Source: Arctopsyche grandis
Lineage: Eukaryota > Arthropoda > Insecta > Trichoptera > Hydropsychidae
Length of the DNA stretch: 64,000 nucleotides
Assembly (NCBI RefSeq): GCF_051622035.1
Contig: NC_135367.1
Coordinates: 14,126,501-14,190,500 of the forward strand
Reading direction: 5' to 3'
Every line of letters starts with the position of its first letter. Position 1 is the first letter of the stretch. Below, in pieces: positions 48,063 to 60,910 of this stretch. The translations under genes were made by a program, and so were the position numbers. Under the pieces are notes generated by a model. It was not told the origin of the DNA, searched no databases, and saw only the letters and a list, made by a program, of their open reading frames with translations.

Positions 48063-49730
48063 ATGACGTGGTAATTCTACTGTTAAATAAAATATTATCA
48101 CGCATTTTACGTATTCATTATTTCGTTTTCCGAATTGTCTTTTTATAACAGTTGTAATATTTCGACAAACTAGTTTGAAAGATTGTGTAGTTAGCAATTA
48201 ATCTATTAAGAGCTGATGATGTACACATACTGAAATATGTAGTATGTATAAGTAAAGCATATGTAATTTCTCAAAATTAGATATGTATATTGAGTGCGTT
48301 TTGAGATGTATCATATTTTTACATCCAATCATTTTTTTGATTAATACCACATTATTGCAAATCTATCAATCGTAAGCTATTCACTCATCACTAGAGGTAG
48401 GATAGTTACAGTGCTATCCATTGTTCCATTGTTGTAAATCCTTTGTAAAAAGGTTCGGCAAACCTTTAACAATGCATTTACAACCTTTGAACAATACGCA
48501 GCACCTTCTGGGTCCGGGCTTTACTCATCACCAGTGACCGGCGGCCAGGATTCACATTTTTTGTGGCAAAAGAAAATTGTTCTGCTCATGACATCAGAAA
48601 ATTTGAAAATTCTATATTCTGATATATTTTGTAGATGATATATTCTGGTTGATATACGATATATTCTAAATATCTACCGTGTGTGGTGGTCCTTACCTGA
48701 TGGGGCACCCTGCCGTCACTAATAACACCTACCAATCACCCCATTATTAATACGGTTGACGCTAACGAGCGGTGACTTTTTTATTGCACACACCTACCTA
48801 CCTACGTGTGCGAATATTAATTTAAACTTATATTTTTATTTATTTATTTAGCCAGAGGCTGATCAACTCCGCTCCGCTCCGCACTGACGTGTCGTCATTA
48901 TAACCCGGGATGAATATTGGCAATGGGGCTTTTGCCGCGCCGACAAACGATAATAATTTATTATATAAATATATGAACTTTTATGTACCTGTGTATACAT
49001 GGTTAGCGGATTAATTATAGGTTCCGGTTGTAATACAGTTGTCGGCGATGTTCTGACGAAAGTCGACCGGTCGAAAAGAAGAGCGCGGCCGCCGGGGCTA
49101 ATTTGAAGGTAACCGTCGCACGGTGTAAAATATCATTGTTTCATCTCACACCGAGATTGGTGGATGGTCCACTCTCTCGAGTATGGCCACCGGAGGAGTT
49201 TCCGTCTTCGGAATCATCATCGCCTCGGTGGTTGGTTGTAGTCGTGTCGGAAAATCCCCGACGAAAATGGGGCGTCTCTAGGGGCGGGGCGGTTCTGTTT
49301 AAGCGCTTGATTGATCGGCTTTCGCCACTCTGTTTGATGTGAATTTATGTGTGTAAAGAGTAAATTGTAGATTTTAGGATGCTGGTTTATTTTTTATCCA
49401 GTTGGTATGTACATACATATATTAATTGGTGTTGGTTGTGGTAGATACATTGTATATTCATGAAAGCGTCGGAGATGAAATTTTTGATGATTAAGATGAA
49501 GATGAAATTATCTCGACATATACCCGTTTTATATGCCGTATTTTAATTGATAGTTTAATCGATGTTGTACTTATTACTTTTCTATTAGGTTTTATGTTCT
49601 GGTATTACAGAGATTCAGGAAAAGCTTTGAGTAGATACGCTAGGCGATTGGATTAGGGTTAAAAAATAAGTGATTAGATTCGTATTATAAATTATCATAT
49701 TTCTTTAGTTATTTTTAGAATGTTCAGTTA

Positions 49731-50121
49731 AGGTCTGACCGCACTATACGACAACCGAACGATCCTTCACTTCACAACAGTGTGCGACAATATTAGGTAA
49801 ACCGCACTGGAACGACAGATTATGTCAATCATTCGTTCGATACGAAGAAGAACAATCGAGAAAACCCAAAAGATTATGGCTACATGCTATTTCAAAGTCA
49901 CGATATGAAGAAGGAGAATAATTGTCGCAAGGCAACCCCCCACTCAACGACACCTTGCGTCAAGTTGGTCGAAAAGTCAACTTTGACGTAAGGTGACGTT
50001 CTACGTCATGCGACTGTCGTGCAGTGCGTTATATCTCATACAATTTCATACAAACAATATTTGGTCGAGTACTGTTGTGAAGTGAAGGATCGTTGGGTTG
50101 TCGTATAGTGCGGTCAGACCT
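49731..50121. mobile_element. PIF/Harbinger-type MITE, 391 bp
   Basis: Inverted ends of about 50 bp start AGGTCTGACCGCACTATACG and differ at very few positions. TTA lies on both sides (49728-49730 and 50122-50124). The AGGTCTG terminus and TWA duplication match the MITE at 1675-1888, although the internal sequences differ. No coding sequence. Confidence 0.83.
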
Positions 50122-50217
50122 TTATTGATCTATTCTTAACTGCGAAAAAGTTGCAGTTTTAGCTAAAAAAATTAGTCAAAATTTATCACAATTAAATATA
50201 TATAAATGTAATTTTAC

Positions 50218-50761
50218 TAGGGCTGTGTAGTCAGAGTCGAACTTTTATTATTTTCTTTAATTAATAGTTTTATGGTATGTGTCAACTTGAGTCTCCAATT
50301 TTATTTTAGTAAATCCACTAATAAATTTAAATTAAAAATTTTTTTATAAAAATTATGATTTTAAATTACATTATAAATAAAATCGTTGAATTTGTAAGTA
50401 TTTTGATATTTTGTGGCCAGAATCGACTGTTTCCTCCGTCTCGTACTTTTTTATTCTTATTTTTCGTATTGATTTATTTGTGTATGAAATTTATACACAT
50501 ACATTATTAATGTACTTACATTTTTTTGATATCTATTTCGTTACCAATAATTCAATAAATTGGGTTAAATGTCAATTTTTAACAATTTTTTTTAATTCCT
50601 ATAATTTTTTATATTCTGAAAATCGCTGTTATTTTTATTATCAACAATTCTATCCATTGGCAAGGAAAGTCTTCCTAAAATCGTTCAAGTTGGAGTCGAA
50701 TCATAAAACAAAGTCGGAGTCGGAGCCGGTAAATTTTGAACCGACTCCACAGAAAGCCCTG
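50218..50761. mobile_element. hAT non-autonomous element, 544 bp
   Basis: Ends TAGGGCTGTGTAGTCAGAGTC and inverted CAGGGCTTTCTGTGGAGTCG are flanked by AATTTTAC (50210-50217) and CATTTTAC (50762-50769), an 8-bp duplication with one change. GTCGGAGTCGGAG subterminal repeats are typical of this widespread hAT type. The 124-aa ORF inside is low-complexity and not a gene. Confidence 0.82.
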
Positions 50762-51422
50762 CATTTTACAGACATGAACTCTTGAGCAACGAGTATCCTA
50801 TGTGAGACTTTTATGCAAGTAGTTCTGTATACGTTCTGTCATTTTGCTCTAATTTTATAGGATAATGAAGTGCATTCACTATTCTGACAAACGATGCAAT
50901 TGCGAATCATCCGCACTGTTCATCAGTGCACTATTGAATTATCTGCTCATTCATTTTGTACAATCAATTTATTTAGATATATTGGTTTTCAAACGTGAAT
51001 TGAATTCATATTCAGATTGAATTCATACCTGATTGATTTCATACCTGCGTGTTTCTACATATATGTAGCATATGTACATGTGAATGTACGGCTCAATGAT
51101 GTCCAGATCGTTGAACGCAACGATTATCGAGCTAATTGTTATAAGCATTATACTAATGTATGGCATAATTAGACGCGAGCATAGTCGGAGTGCATCGAAT
51201 CACTGTCCAAACGGTCATTACCAATTGCTCTTAGGGCAATCATTATGACCCACTCACTGCGTATCATAAAGCGTAATAATGACACGGGGGAGTAATTACG
51301 TAAGGCGTGTCGTCGTAATATCTTCCGAGGGGTCATACGCCGATTTTATTCGGTCACCGTTTTCTCACAAATCACGTCCGATTCTTCATTATATTTATTT
51401 ATAATAATAATAACAATAAAAT

Positions 51423-51892
51423 GACCAGTGTGACCTGACAGGTTGCCCCAAAGCGTCACACCAGTTTTACAAAACAAAAGAAAGAAAATAACAAAATAAA
51501 AACAATAAAAATTTCAATCATTCATCTCATTCAAATAGTCTCGTGTTGAGTCTCAAGAAACTAACCAGCTCATCAACATGACAATTGAACAGGTCTAAAT
51601 GCCCATCAATCACAGTAAGGAACTGGATAGTCTCTACAAGAGACGAGTTATTGAAAGCAGACGTTTTCGCAGGAAAAGGTTGGAAAAGTAAATGATGACG
51701 CAAAGCTCTACCGCATTCAGGCGCCGAAAATTTAAATTCCAATAAAATCGAAAGGTTGTCGATTCTTCCCTTTAATACTCCAAATAAATATTTGGAAATG
51801 GCAATAATTCTTCTCGAAGATAGTGAGTCAAAGCCTAGCATACCTTGTAAAAAGGCATTATAAATATGTATATATGTATATGTATAGTCCAA
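51423..51892 (-). pseudogene. LINE 3' end (copy E), ORF2 C-terminus plus 3' hairpin
   Basis: The minus strand 51892-51527 encodes LQGMLGFDSLSSRRIIAISK, then CGRALRHHLLFQPFPAKTSA and the final VSFLRLNTRLFE, parallel to copies B and D. After an A-rich 3' UTR comes the hairpin 51423-51466 (ACTGGTGTGAC...GTCACACTGG with GCTTTGGGGCAACCTG inside). It is 5'-truncated near 51860. Confidence 0.8.
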
Positions 51893-52227
51893 TTGTGTAG
51901 TTTGTCCTCATATACAGTTCTTCATTTCACTTCTTACATTGATACCTTTATATTTATACTTAGAACATGTGGAAAGCATACAAGGGTACGAACATTTATT
52001 TTGTTGCTTATGCTAATTTTTATTTACTGGCCCTCAAAATAGTTTTAAATGTCAATCTAAATGATTAATTTGAAACTGAATTTTGATTCAATTGAAATGA
52101 ATTTATTATTTATTTTCAAATAATATAGTATAATATTTTTACTAATCAAATGATATTTATGGGTAGCATTATATTTATGGGTATGGGTAACTTTTTTCAA
52201 TTATTTTTTGTATAATGCAGGTTTTTT

Positions 52228-52545
52228 ATGCTAAATATATTTCGGTGGTTGGATTAGGTCTAGCCACCGAGAGATTTCCGGGTTCAAGCCCTGGGATGAC
52301 CTCGATTGAAGAGAATTTATTCGGAGTATTTCTGCAGTGGTGCTGGTGAGACTTGGATATTTGTGACTCCGAGTCGATCATTTTATATCCAGAGTTTGCC
52401 AATTTATTTGATTACGTTGTTGATACGGTTCCTCATAAAATTGGCAAAACCATCCTACCTACTATTTGTCAGCTGTATTTGAATACGATTTCAAAATTAA
52501 TAATCTATAAATTTATATATTTACACGTTTAATACCATATACTAA
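52228..52545 (+). mobile_element. tRNA-like SINE, copy 4 (plus strand)
   Basis: Plus-strand copy with head TTCGGTGGTTGGATTAGGTC, B box GGTTCAAGCC (52281-52290), then ACCTCGATTGAAGAGAATTTATT, CTTGGATATTTGTGACTCC, AATTGGCAAAACCATCCTACC and GATTTCAAAATTAATAATC. It contains an extra internal segment (GAGTTTGCCAATTTATTTG) also seen in copies 1 and 2. The 3' hairpin is not preserved here. Confidence 0.82.
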
Positions 52546-53141
52546 GTTCGGCACGGCGCGATGTCGTGATGAAGAAGGAAGCCATTGGTCCATTTTTATG
52601 GTCTCTTTCTCCCTTCTGATCCTCGAGTTTTTGGCCGAAAAAAGGTTCCAGTCTATCTACATCCGCCTAAGGGCGAAAACACACTGAGTGGTGCGGAACG
52701 TCATGTCCTTGGCTCCCCGCTGTGACAGTGGGTGTTCTCCAAACTGAATTCGGGTGTAGTTATACGTGCAGAGTGCTTATGTTTCTCCTATATATCTTAC
52801 AATATAAGATTAACCTTTATCTATCACTGTTAACTAAGGATAAAATATCACCGAAAACACTCCAGGGGGTGATTTTTGGAACTGTTTACCACGAATATGG
52901 GCTAGGGGTGCTGAATATTTTCGCATCTTTAAAAGCATCTAAAAAAAACGTACCACTTATCATTCAGTGTGTTAAAGTGCAGGTTAGTTAAAATTTGACG
53001 TAAGATTATTACTTTGTTCGTAATAAAATTATTCAGCGTATTTTTTTATCACACCTCGTATGTCTCTAAGGTGTAAAACTCATAATAGTATCGTGATAAT
53101 ATATAAATTTTTAAATTATTATTACTGGTATCACTCATGAC

Positions 53142-53956
53142 TAGCTACACGTATTTTGGGCATCTATTTTTGTCAATTTTAGCATTTTCATTTTGCATTT
53201 TAGCGTTTTAGGGCATTAAAAATGTTGAATTTTAGCATCTAGTTTTATGAAGAGTTTTATTTTAAATAATAAAAAAATTTGATGAATTTAATAAAATTTA
53301 TATACATATGTATATACAATTTAAAGACAACACAACAATTAAAAAATAATTGAAAATTTTAAAAATGTTTTGGCATTAAAATTACAATGAAAAAAACATG
53401 AATATAAAAATACAAAGACAAAAAAAATGAATATAAAAATATAATACCAATTATAATTTATTAAAACTCAACATGGAGCTTATTTCTACAGATTATTTTT
53501 TGAGATTTGTGCGACGATCGGTAACAATTATATTGTATTTACTAAAATACCTTTCAGCATCCACACTATTGACGGGACACCAAATAGATTTAGAGCTGTA
53601 CAACCAAACTCTGGTTTTAAGGCGCTTTTTTGAGCAGCCTATTGGATACACAGCTCCAACTGTCTTCTTTTGTTTACAGTCGTAGACAAAAGCAGTTGCA
53701 TGGTTTCGATAGGAAAAACACCGTCTATGGTAAACTGCAAGCTCTGTTTTATCCCCTCAATTTCTTCACATAATAAATGGGTAAAGGGATAGGGAGACCT
53801 TTCTAAATTGTCTATTAATTTTATGCAAATTTCACATTTGTTTGTTATTTTAGCATCTATTCGCATATTTTACAAATTTAGCATATATTAGCATCTATTC
53901 CGAGTTTTAGCATCAATTAAGCATTAATAGCAAAATGCCCAAAATACGTGTCTCTA
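53142..53956 (-). mobile_element. hAT transposon relic with transposase C-terminal motif
   Basis: Inverted ends TAGCTACACGTATTTTGGGC and TAGAGACACGTATTTTGGGC lie between CTCATGAC and GTTATGAC, an imperfect 8-bp duplication. Subterminal TTTTAGCATCT motifs repeat on both sides. On the minus strand near 53578-53510 the frame reads CPVNSVDAERYFSKYNIIVT then DRRTNLKK and a stop, the hAT dimerisation motif (SVDxERxFSKY...DRRxNL). Much of the transposase is missing. Confidence 0.82.
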
Positions 53957-54674
53957 GTTATGACTCATGGCCCATCGCTTTGGATTGTTTTAAAATGTTT
54001 GCAAATAATGTGACCTTACAATCATCACAGTAAAATATGCGAATATCTACAAAAAAAAAAATATCCGTCACGCTGAATAATAAAAAAGACAATTCAGACC
54101 AATGTCATAATTTAGTACCCAAACATTTACGATGGTCGAAGGTGTCCACCCGATCATTTGTGTCTTATTGTTAGTGATCGGATATTTTCACGGCCGATTT
54201 GTTTGATCCGACCCGGCCCGTTCCCTTTCATTTCGTCGGCTTGTTTATTTATTTATTTGTGTCGATTTGATTTTTCTATTGCGGTGGTCTCTCTCTCTCC
54301 TCTCGTTGGGTTTTTCTCCTTTGTCTGGCGCCACCGCCAGGACACCGAATCCAGCATAATGGGGCGCTAACCGCAACGCGAACGGTGTGACGTTTCTCGT
54401 TTCGAATATGTGTTTCCTTTCCGTGGAGCTCTACGGTGGTCTCGCAATTAGCGTGGTACCCGTTGTGGCCACACCCACGCCCGGGTCCACTTTGCGGGTC
54501 GTTGCTCATGCTCTGACGTCGGCTGCACCACTCTAATCTTTTGACTATCTCAAGTGGTGGCTCATTTTGCGAATTTCGTGTAGATTCAATTGTCAAAATA
54601 AGATTTTTTTAGTCGACGACCATTGATTGTTTCAAAGCAATAGAAATCTTTGTCGCTAGTCATTATACTTCCAG

Positions 54675-54960
54675 TCAGGGCCGGCTCAAAGGTGCAGCAG
54701 ACGGTGACACGACAACTCGTTCACAGATTTTCCGTAAACCGAGGATGCGCTCCAGGCATTACGTATACGGCCATCTCTTTCTCACCCCGTCTGTTCACCA
54801 AGATCTCGTTTACTATGCCATTACGTATGCAGCCATCTCTTTCACAGACCGTCTGTTCACCGATAACATAACATAAAATCTGTGAACGAGTTGTCAGGTA
54901 ACCGCAGCAGACTTAGCACTTGCCTAGGGGCGCTGCGAGGAGTCCCAATTTTTATTTTTT
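54675..54960. mobile_element. fragment of a CAGGGCCGGC-ended element, split by a MITE
   Basis: CAGGGCCGGCTCAAAGG and, after the MITE at 54703-54903, CTTAGCACTTGCCTAGGGGCG read as one terminus of a DNA-transposon type common in animals. The opposite end was not found. Confidence 0.4.
54703..54903. mobile_element. Mutator-like MITE, 201 bp
   Basis: Inverted ends GGTGACACGACAACTCGTTC and GGTTACCTGACAACTCGTTC continue to ACAGATTTT. The nonamer GCAGCAGAC is directly repeated at 54694-54702 and 54904-54912. A 9-bp duplication with GG-starting ends fits Mutator-like elements. Internally a roughly 60-bp block (CCATCTCTTTC...CCGTCTGTTCACC) is present twice. Confidence 0.68.
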
Positions 54961-55012
54961 TGATTATTATATTGAAAAAATAAAAATAAAATAATTTTAT
55001 AATGGTAACAAT

Positions 55013-55238
55013 CAGTGGTGGCTCGTGGGAATTCATAGTGGAGAGGCTGCAGAGATTAGTCAGGCTGTAGTAGCTCGTTGACCATACCGGTGATCAAATG
55101 CAGACAAAAATAGCATGCATATGTACTATACTGGGAGGTCTGCAGCCCTGCAGCCCATATATACGGCAAAAATATCTTGCATTCGTACTATACTGGGAGG
55201 ACTGTACCCCGCAGCCCATATAGACGAGCCGCCATTGG
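55013..55238. mobile_element. hAT MITE, 226 bp
   Basis: Ends CAGTGGTGGCTCG and inverted CCAATGGCGGCTCG are flanked by GTAACAAT (55005-55012) and CTAACAAT (55239-55246). Inside, a roughly 55-bp block containing GTACTATACTGGGAGG is tandemly duplicated. No coding sequence. Confidence 0.72.
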
Positions 55239-55299
55239 CTAACAATACTGATTGTAAAATATTATAATTTACGAGGAACGCAAGAAGTTGACTGTCAAA

Positions 55300-55549
55300 T
55301 ATCAACGACTCACGAATAAAACTTCAAGTCACGTCTCCAATATCTAGAGCGATATATCTGATCAACCGGGTTGCTAGTGAAATTGACCTGTTTAATGTAA
55401 GCCGCACTGAACTGGTTGAGTGGTTGTGGAGCATCGTCTGCGGTTGATTTTATCAATTATAAATGTCAAGCAAGGATGTTTTATATACCTTTATTTGTGT
55501 TATGATTGTGTGACTGGCTACAGTGACGCGTTAGAGTACACTGTAATGC
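55300..55549 (+). pseudogene. LINE 3' UTR and hairpin (copy F)
   Basis: The plus strand contains CAACCGGGTTGCTAGTGAAAT, GGTTGAGTGGTTG and TTTATCAATTATAAATGT, in the same order as the minus strand of LINE copy A (12000-11860). It ends in an inverted repeat GACTGGCTACAGTGACGCG...CACTGTAATG at 55512-55549. No ORF2 residues are left. A 3' fragment of the same LINE family. Confidence 0.7.
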
Positions 55550-56984
55550 TAAAAATAAAATATACATATATGTATATCAGGGATGGATTTGCTTCACGAA
55601 ATTAAATATCTTAACCAACCAATTAAATATTTGGCGCTTTGATATCTCAATGCTTCATGCACCACCTGGAGAGGCTATTTAAATACAGCTTTTGACGTTA
55701 GCACCAACTAAAACCAATAGTATGTATGTATATGAATAAACTAGTATGTTCGTGAATGAACCAGATTGAACACAAACTGTTACATACATATAAAATATTT
55801 TATTTCACGGCTGTTTATATATGTATAATAGGGAGAAAAATACGTGATTTAGTAAGAGCTAAGTTGTTTTGCATTAATAAGAATCGTGTATTTTGTTGTT
55901 CGCGCGCGTGTTAGAGGTCCATAACAAAACATTTTCGGCCAAATAATAATCGATGTTAAGAGTTTACCTACTGCAAATATGTAATATAGAGCACTATATT
56001 AACGGGTTGCCTAACTTTAAAAACACCTGATTAAACCGCAAATGATCCGTCCGACCAAAGAACGGATACTCGCGTTAGCGCTAAAAGGACGAGCACGTCA
56101 CGAATTGTCACCATAAATTTTCACGTGATTGCACACACACAACAAAGTGCAACAAAGAGGCGTTGAAAACGATCATCACACATGTTTAAATAGAATATAT
56201 GAGAGTGCAGAACCGGCGACAATAGTAGGTGAACGAATTAAAACAAATATCCGGTGCAGCGAGCGACAAAAGGGACGATATAAATGTATATTATGAATTG
56301 TATGCGTGTGTATGCCCACGCCCAATCAAGCGTCACTCGCTGCTCCTGAATTGACGAAACTCGCATCCTGTTTAAGAAAAAAAAAATTGTAATGTTCAGA
56401 GTACCATTATTCGTACAGGTAATTCGTCGAGTCGATTCCCAAGCTTGGCCAGATTGAATAAGTGGATCACTTCATTGGCATGTCATTTTAGTTATGGGTG
56501 TCATATTTGTCTTGTCCAGTCGCTCTGGCGCCATATCTTCCGTTATTAATATGATTGACGGCGTCTACCAATCAACTCCAGTTTACCGGTCAATCTTCAA
56601 TCTTGTCGTCGTCCTAACCAATTTGCCGGCATTTGGGTATCGTGTGTATTTGACGTCTCGAATATTACGTGTCGATCTCACTTGATGGTGGCTGTTAATT
56701 TGATCGAAAGTGTCAATATCATTTTTATGATTTGCTGATATAATGTCTGTAAAAAAAATCAAAAAAATATCTGAAATTTGCCATACATTTTTAAAAAGAT
56801 GAGACACGTACCTGTCATTTCCGGTCAATCAACTTTAACACGTCAGAGTGGGACTGCCATATACATACATACATATATATAGGTCAATATTTAGTAACTG
56901 TTTTTTCGATATTTAGTAAGCCAGTGTCACCATTTATTATATATATTACAATGACTTTAATTTGGTATTATTATAATATGCATA

Positions 56985-57062
56985 CAATATGTGATTATAT
57001 ATGTACATATGTATGTATGTTATGTTATGTGATTATATATGTACATATGTATGTATGTTATG
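56985..57062. repeat. tandem duplication with ATGTACATATGTATGT core
   Basis: A roughly 36-bp unit, GTGATTATATATGTACATAT plus GTATGTATGTTAT, occurs twice head to tail. The core belongs to the self-complementary TACATATGTA motif scattered over the whole window. Confidence 0.75.
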
Positions 57063-60000
57063 TCAGTAGTTCGACTGCTCACGAGACTCTTTTACTTGTA
57101 CTTTAATTATTCCAAAAACAACAATAATCGTTGTTTGAGTATTGAAGGTATTAGTCTAGTCTCGTGTCACACAATAGTGGTCTTAATTGAATAACGCGTT
57201 CTCGGTATCAGCGGTCCAGGGATGATGAGAAAATTGCCCTCCGCCAGCGTCTGGTTACTCACAAGTCAAATTACGTTGTCACGTGTCACTTTCTGATGTC
57301 ACGGGGGTTTGAGAGTTGACTCGTAAATAATATAATTTATGAACAATTTAAATCAATGTCATATTTCCTTGCTTTGTACTTTATGGTAAGGCACCATACA
57401 TACATATACACATATGTACGTACCATATACATATGTACGTACATACATACATATGTATATGGTAAATCTTCTCCGATTGATGTGCGTCACGTAAATGTCC
57501 TTTTACTTCTCGGTGATAAATTCTAGCGTTCGGATGGAAAGTGCGAGATTCGTCGAACGGCGTCTTTCTCACCTTTTGTGAAGATATATAAAATAGCAAT
57601 ATTTGTTCTACCTGGAGGGATTTTCACAAAAAAGATTTTCAAATGCGTTGTTCGATAAGCACGTCGGAATTTTTCGTTCGGAAAAGGATCTCAAAGAAGG
57701 GCAATCGTCGAAAAAGCACGTGCAAAGGATTGTTGTCTAATTCTATTATACAAATGTAATAGACTTCGGTTTGGATGTGCGAAAGTGAGCCAAGTCTTTC
57801 GATGTGAAACTGTGAGAAATTTATTTTGGTCAAGTCGTTTGTGTGACAAGAAGAAGTTTAGATCTGTCAAACTGAAGTTCGTACGATTTTCTATAAATAT
57901 AAATGGGTGTAAACTGTATATTGTATTGTTTAATTATATATAATATGTTTTTCCAATTTTACAAGATATTTAAATCACTTTGTATAACAATCAAAATTTG
58001 ATACATATTTCTAATCGTAGTTATGCGGTGAATACTACAAATTGCGTTTATAAAAAATAATTTATTGATTGTTAGAATTTGTGCTATTTAAACCACACAC
58101 TTGTGTGCATAGAACCTCCAAATAAAACCTAAAATAAAAATCTGATTCGGGCTAGCTTCATATTTGCACGAAACGTTACACATTTTTCGACCTTGTTTTC
58201 TCGGCAAAAACATGTTTTCCCTCCGAGATAATTCTGTAATGAGGTTGATTTATTATCGAGCGTACAAATTGCCTGTTTGTTTTGTCGTAGCCCTACGTTG
58301 TATTTTATTTTACATTGTATATACATACATGCATAGCTTAACAAATATTTACAATGTGAAATTTATCGTCTTTCGTGATTCCGTTCTTATTTATTATTTT
58401 AAAGAAAAACGCTATCAATGCCATAGCTATAGCTTGTTCATTACATAGATATATTTACTAAAATATATTATATACATATATGTAACATATTTTTTTGCGA
58501 AATATTCACGTGGTGCGCTATGGGTTATTAGTTGGATGTACAGGTAGTCCTCGACTTACGACGGTTCGCACTTACGACCGGAAAAAAATAATATATTTTT
58601 TATTAATTAATTATTTTTCAAAAATTGATTGATAAATCTCAAGCGGATGTGAGTTATGAAAACGGGGAATTCTCTTTCGGAAGAAATGAAACATCGCAGT
58701 AGTTTTAAAAATTAAGTTATTTCTCATTCCTTTGGGATTCGTCACCACTCGCACGACGGTAACAAACTCATACGGTCGTTACTGTTTGTTACATAACTGT
58801 TCGTTATTGTTTTAGGATGTTTATTTTCTCAATTTCGTGTTAATTAGTGCTCAAATTTTTATTTATAATGTGTGATAAAGAAACGTGATAATGACTGATA
58901 AAGAAACTCTTGTTAAAAAAAGGAGAAAGGTGATAGACTTAGAAATTAAACTTGAAGTGATAAAACAATATGATAGTGGTAAAAAGTGATGGACTTGGCA
59001 AATAATTTGAAATTGTCACATTCAACGGTCTCCACTATTTTAAAAGATAAAGAAAAAAATCGTAAAGCCGTTAAAGGGTCCTTGTCAATTAAATCTAAAA
59101 TAATAAATAAAAAAAGACTCGGACCCATTCAACAAATGGAAAAATTACTAGTGATTTGGATCGATGACAAGATTGAAAAGCGAATTCCATTGCGTCTCTT
59201 AAAGCTCATTATTTAAAAATTTGCGCAAGGCATTGAAGCAATAGAAGAAGGAAAAACTTTCAAGAATTTTGGAAAAATTATAATATCCTTCATGCTATAA
59301 GAAATATAGATAAGGGATGGACCCTTTAACGGCTTAAAAAGTTACTTCAGCATGTATGTATGGAATATGGAAAAAAAACTCACCAATCGATTTGAACCCG
59401 TTGCTCTTTCCATATACGAAAAAGAAAAAAATGTCGATGATATCACTAACCTAATCGTACAATTTAGTGAACGTCTACAATTTGACGTAGATAACGAAGA
59501 CATCAACCAACTTCTTGAAAATGATTCAGAAGGTATAACCAATGCAGAATTATTAGATCTTGAAACTCAAATGGTTGCAGAAGAGGATATTGATGAAAAT
59601 GAATCAATCACATCTGCGGAACCGCTGAAAAAAATTGTATTGAAAGAAATGGCTGCTGCTTTTAATTTAATTAATCAAGGAATACAAAAGTTTGAAATTA
59701 TGGACCCAGACAGTGAAAGATTTTCAAATGTGAACCGCAGGATTCAAGAAAATCTCGCATGCTACCGATAAATATATAGAGAAAAAAAACAGGATACTGT
59801 TCAAACAAAATAAGACACATTTTTCAAAAAAACTAATAAGACTGTATCTCAAACTGAAGATGAAGAAATGGACTGTACTTATGTGATAAGTGATGAGGAT
59901 TTATCTAATATATAATTTGGAAAGAGACTTTGTATGTATGTATGTATGTAAATATGTATCCTTCGTCGTCGTCCATAGATCGGTGACGTCATCGAACACG

Positions 60001-60114
60001 TGATTCGATTTTTTTTTTTCGATCCATAGGCGCCGATTTGTTTTTTTCGATTCAATGGATTCACCCCCGCGGGGGCGCAAGGCGAGTAGTTTCATGGGGC
60101 CCCGAAGGGGGCGC

Positions 60115-60465
60115 AGCTTTCATGGGGCGCAGCCTTATAGGGCGCAGCCTTATGGGGCGCTGCCTTATGGGGCGCAGCTTTCATGGAGCGCAGCCTTATG
60201 GGGCGCTGCCTTATGGGGCGCTGCCTTATGGGGCGCTGCCTTATGGGGCGCTGCCTTATGGGGCGCAGCCTTATGGGGCGCCGCCTTATGGAGCTCAGCC
60301 GCATGGGGCCCCGAAGGGGGCGCAGGGGGGGCGCTGCCTCATGGGGCGCAGCCCCATGGGGCCCCGAAGGGGGCGCAGCTTCATGGGGCCCCAAAGGGGG
60401 CGCAGCTTTATGGGGCGCAGCCTTATGGGGCGCAGCCTTATGGGGCGCAGCCTCATGGGGCGAAG
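60115..60465. repeat. 15-bp minisatellite (TTATGGGGCGCWGCC)
   Basis: The unit TTATGGGGCGCAGCC or TTATGGGGCGCTGCC is repeated about twenty times with interspersed GGGGCCCCGAAGGGGGCGCAG variants. Because 15 is a multiple of three, several frames stay open on both strands (Met-Gly-Arg-Ser/Cys-Leu and Tyr-Gly-Ala-Leu-Pro repeats). These ORFs are products of the repeat. Confidence 0.9.
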
Positions 60466-60910
60466 CCCTAAACGGCAACTAATCATGGGGGCGAAGCCCT
60501 AGACGGCATTTAATCATGGGGGCGCGGATGGGCGAAGCCCTAAAAGGCATTAACTAAGGGGGGCGAAGCCCTAGACGGCATTAAATCATGGGGGCGCGGA
60601 GGGGCGAAGCCCTAAAAGGCATAAACTAAGGGGGGCGAAGCCCTAAAAGGCAACTGATCATGGAGGCGAAGCCCTAGACGGCATTTAATCATGGGGGCGC
60701 GGAGGGGCGAAGCCCTAAAAGGCAACTGATCATTGGGGCGAAGCCCTAGACGGCATTTAATCATGGGGGCGCGGAGGGGCGAAGCCCTAAAAGGCATCAG
60801 CTAAGGGGGGCGAAGCCCTAAACGGCAATTCCTCATGGGGGCGTGGAGGGGCGAAGCCCTAGAAGGCAAAGGCTCAGGGGGGCGCCGAGGGCGAAGCCCT
60901 AGAAGGCAAA
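60466..60910. repeat. GGGCGAAGCCCTA minisatellite with higher-order period of about 70 bp
   Basis: The core GGCGAAGCCCTA(A/G)A(A/C)GGCA recurs about twelve times. Alternating spacers (TTTAATCATGGGGGCGCGGA versus TTAACTAAGG or ACTGATCATG) produce a higher-order unit of roughly 70 bp. GGGCTTCGCCC-like cores are self-complementary. Confidence 0.88.

Noticed and set aside
50411-50785. 124-aa ORF
   Set aside because: Phe/Tyr/Ile-rich low-complexity translation inside a non-autonomous hAT element, crossing its right boundary.
60038-60502. Overlapping ORFs of 99-154 aa on both strands with MGRSL/YGALP repeats
   Set aside because: The 15-bp unit is a multiple of three and keeps all frames open. The arrays sit in a non-coding Helitron-like insert.
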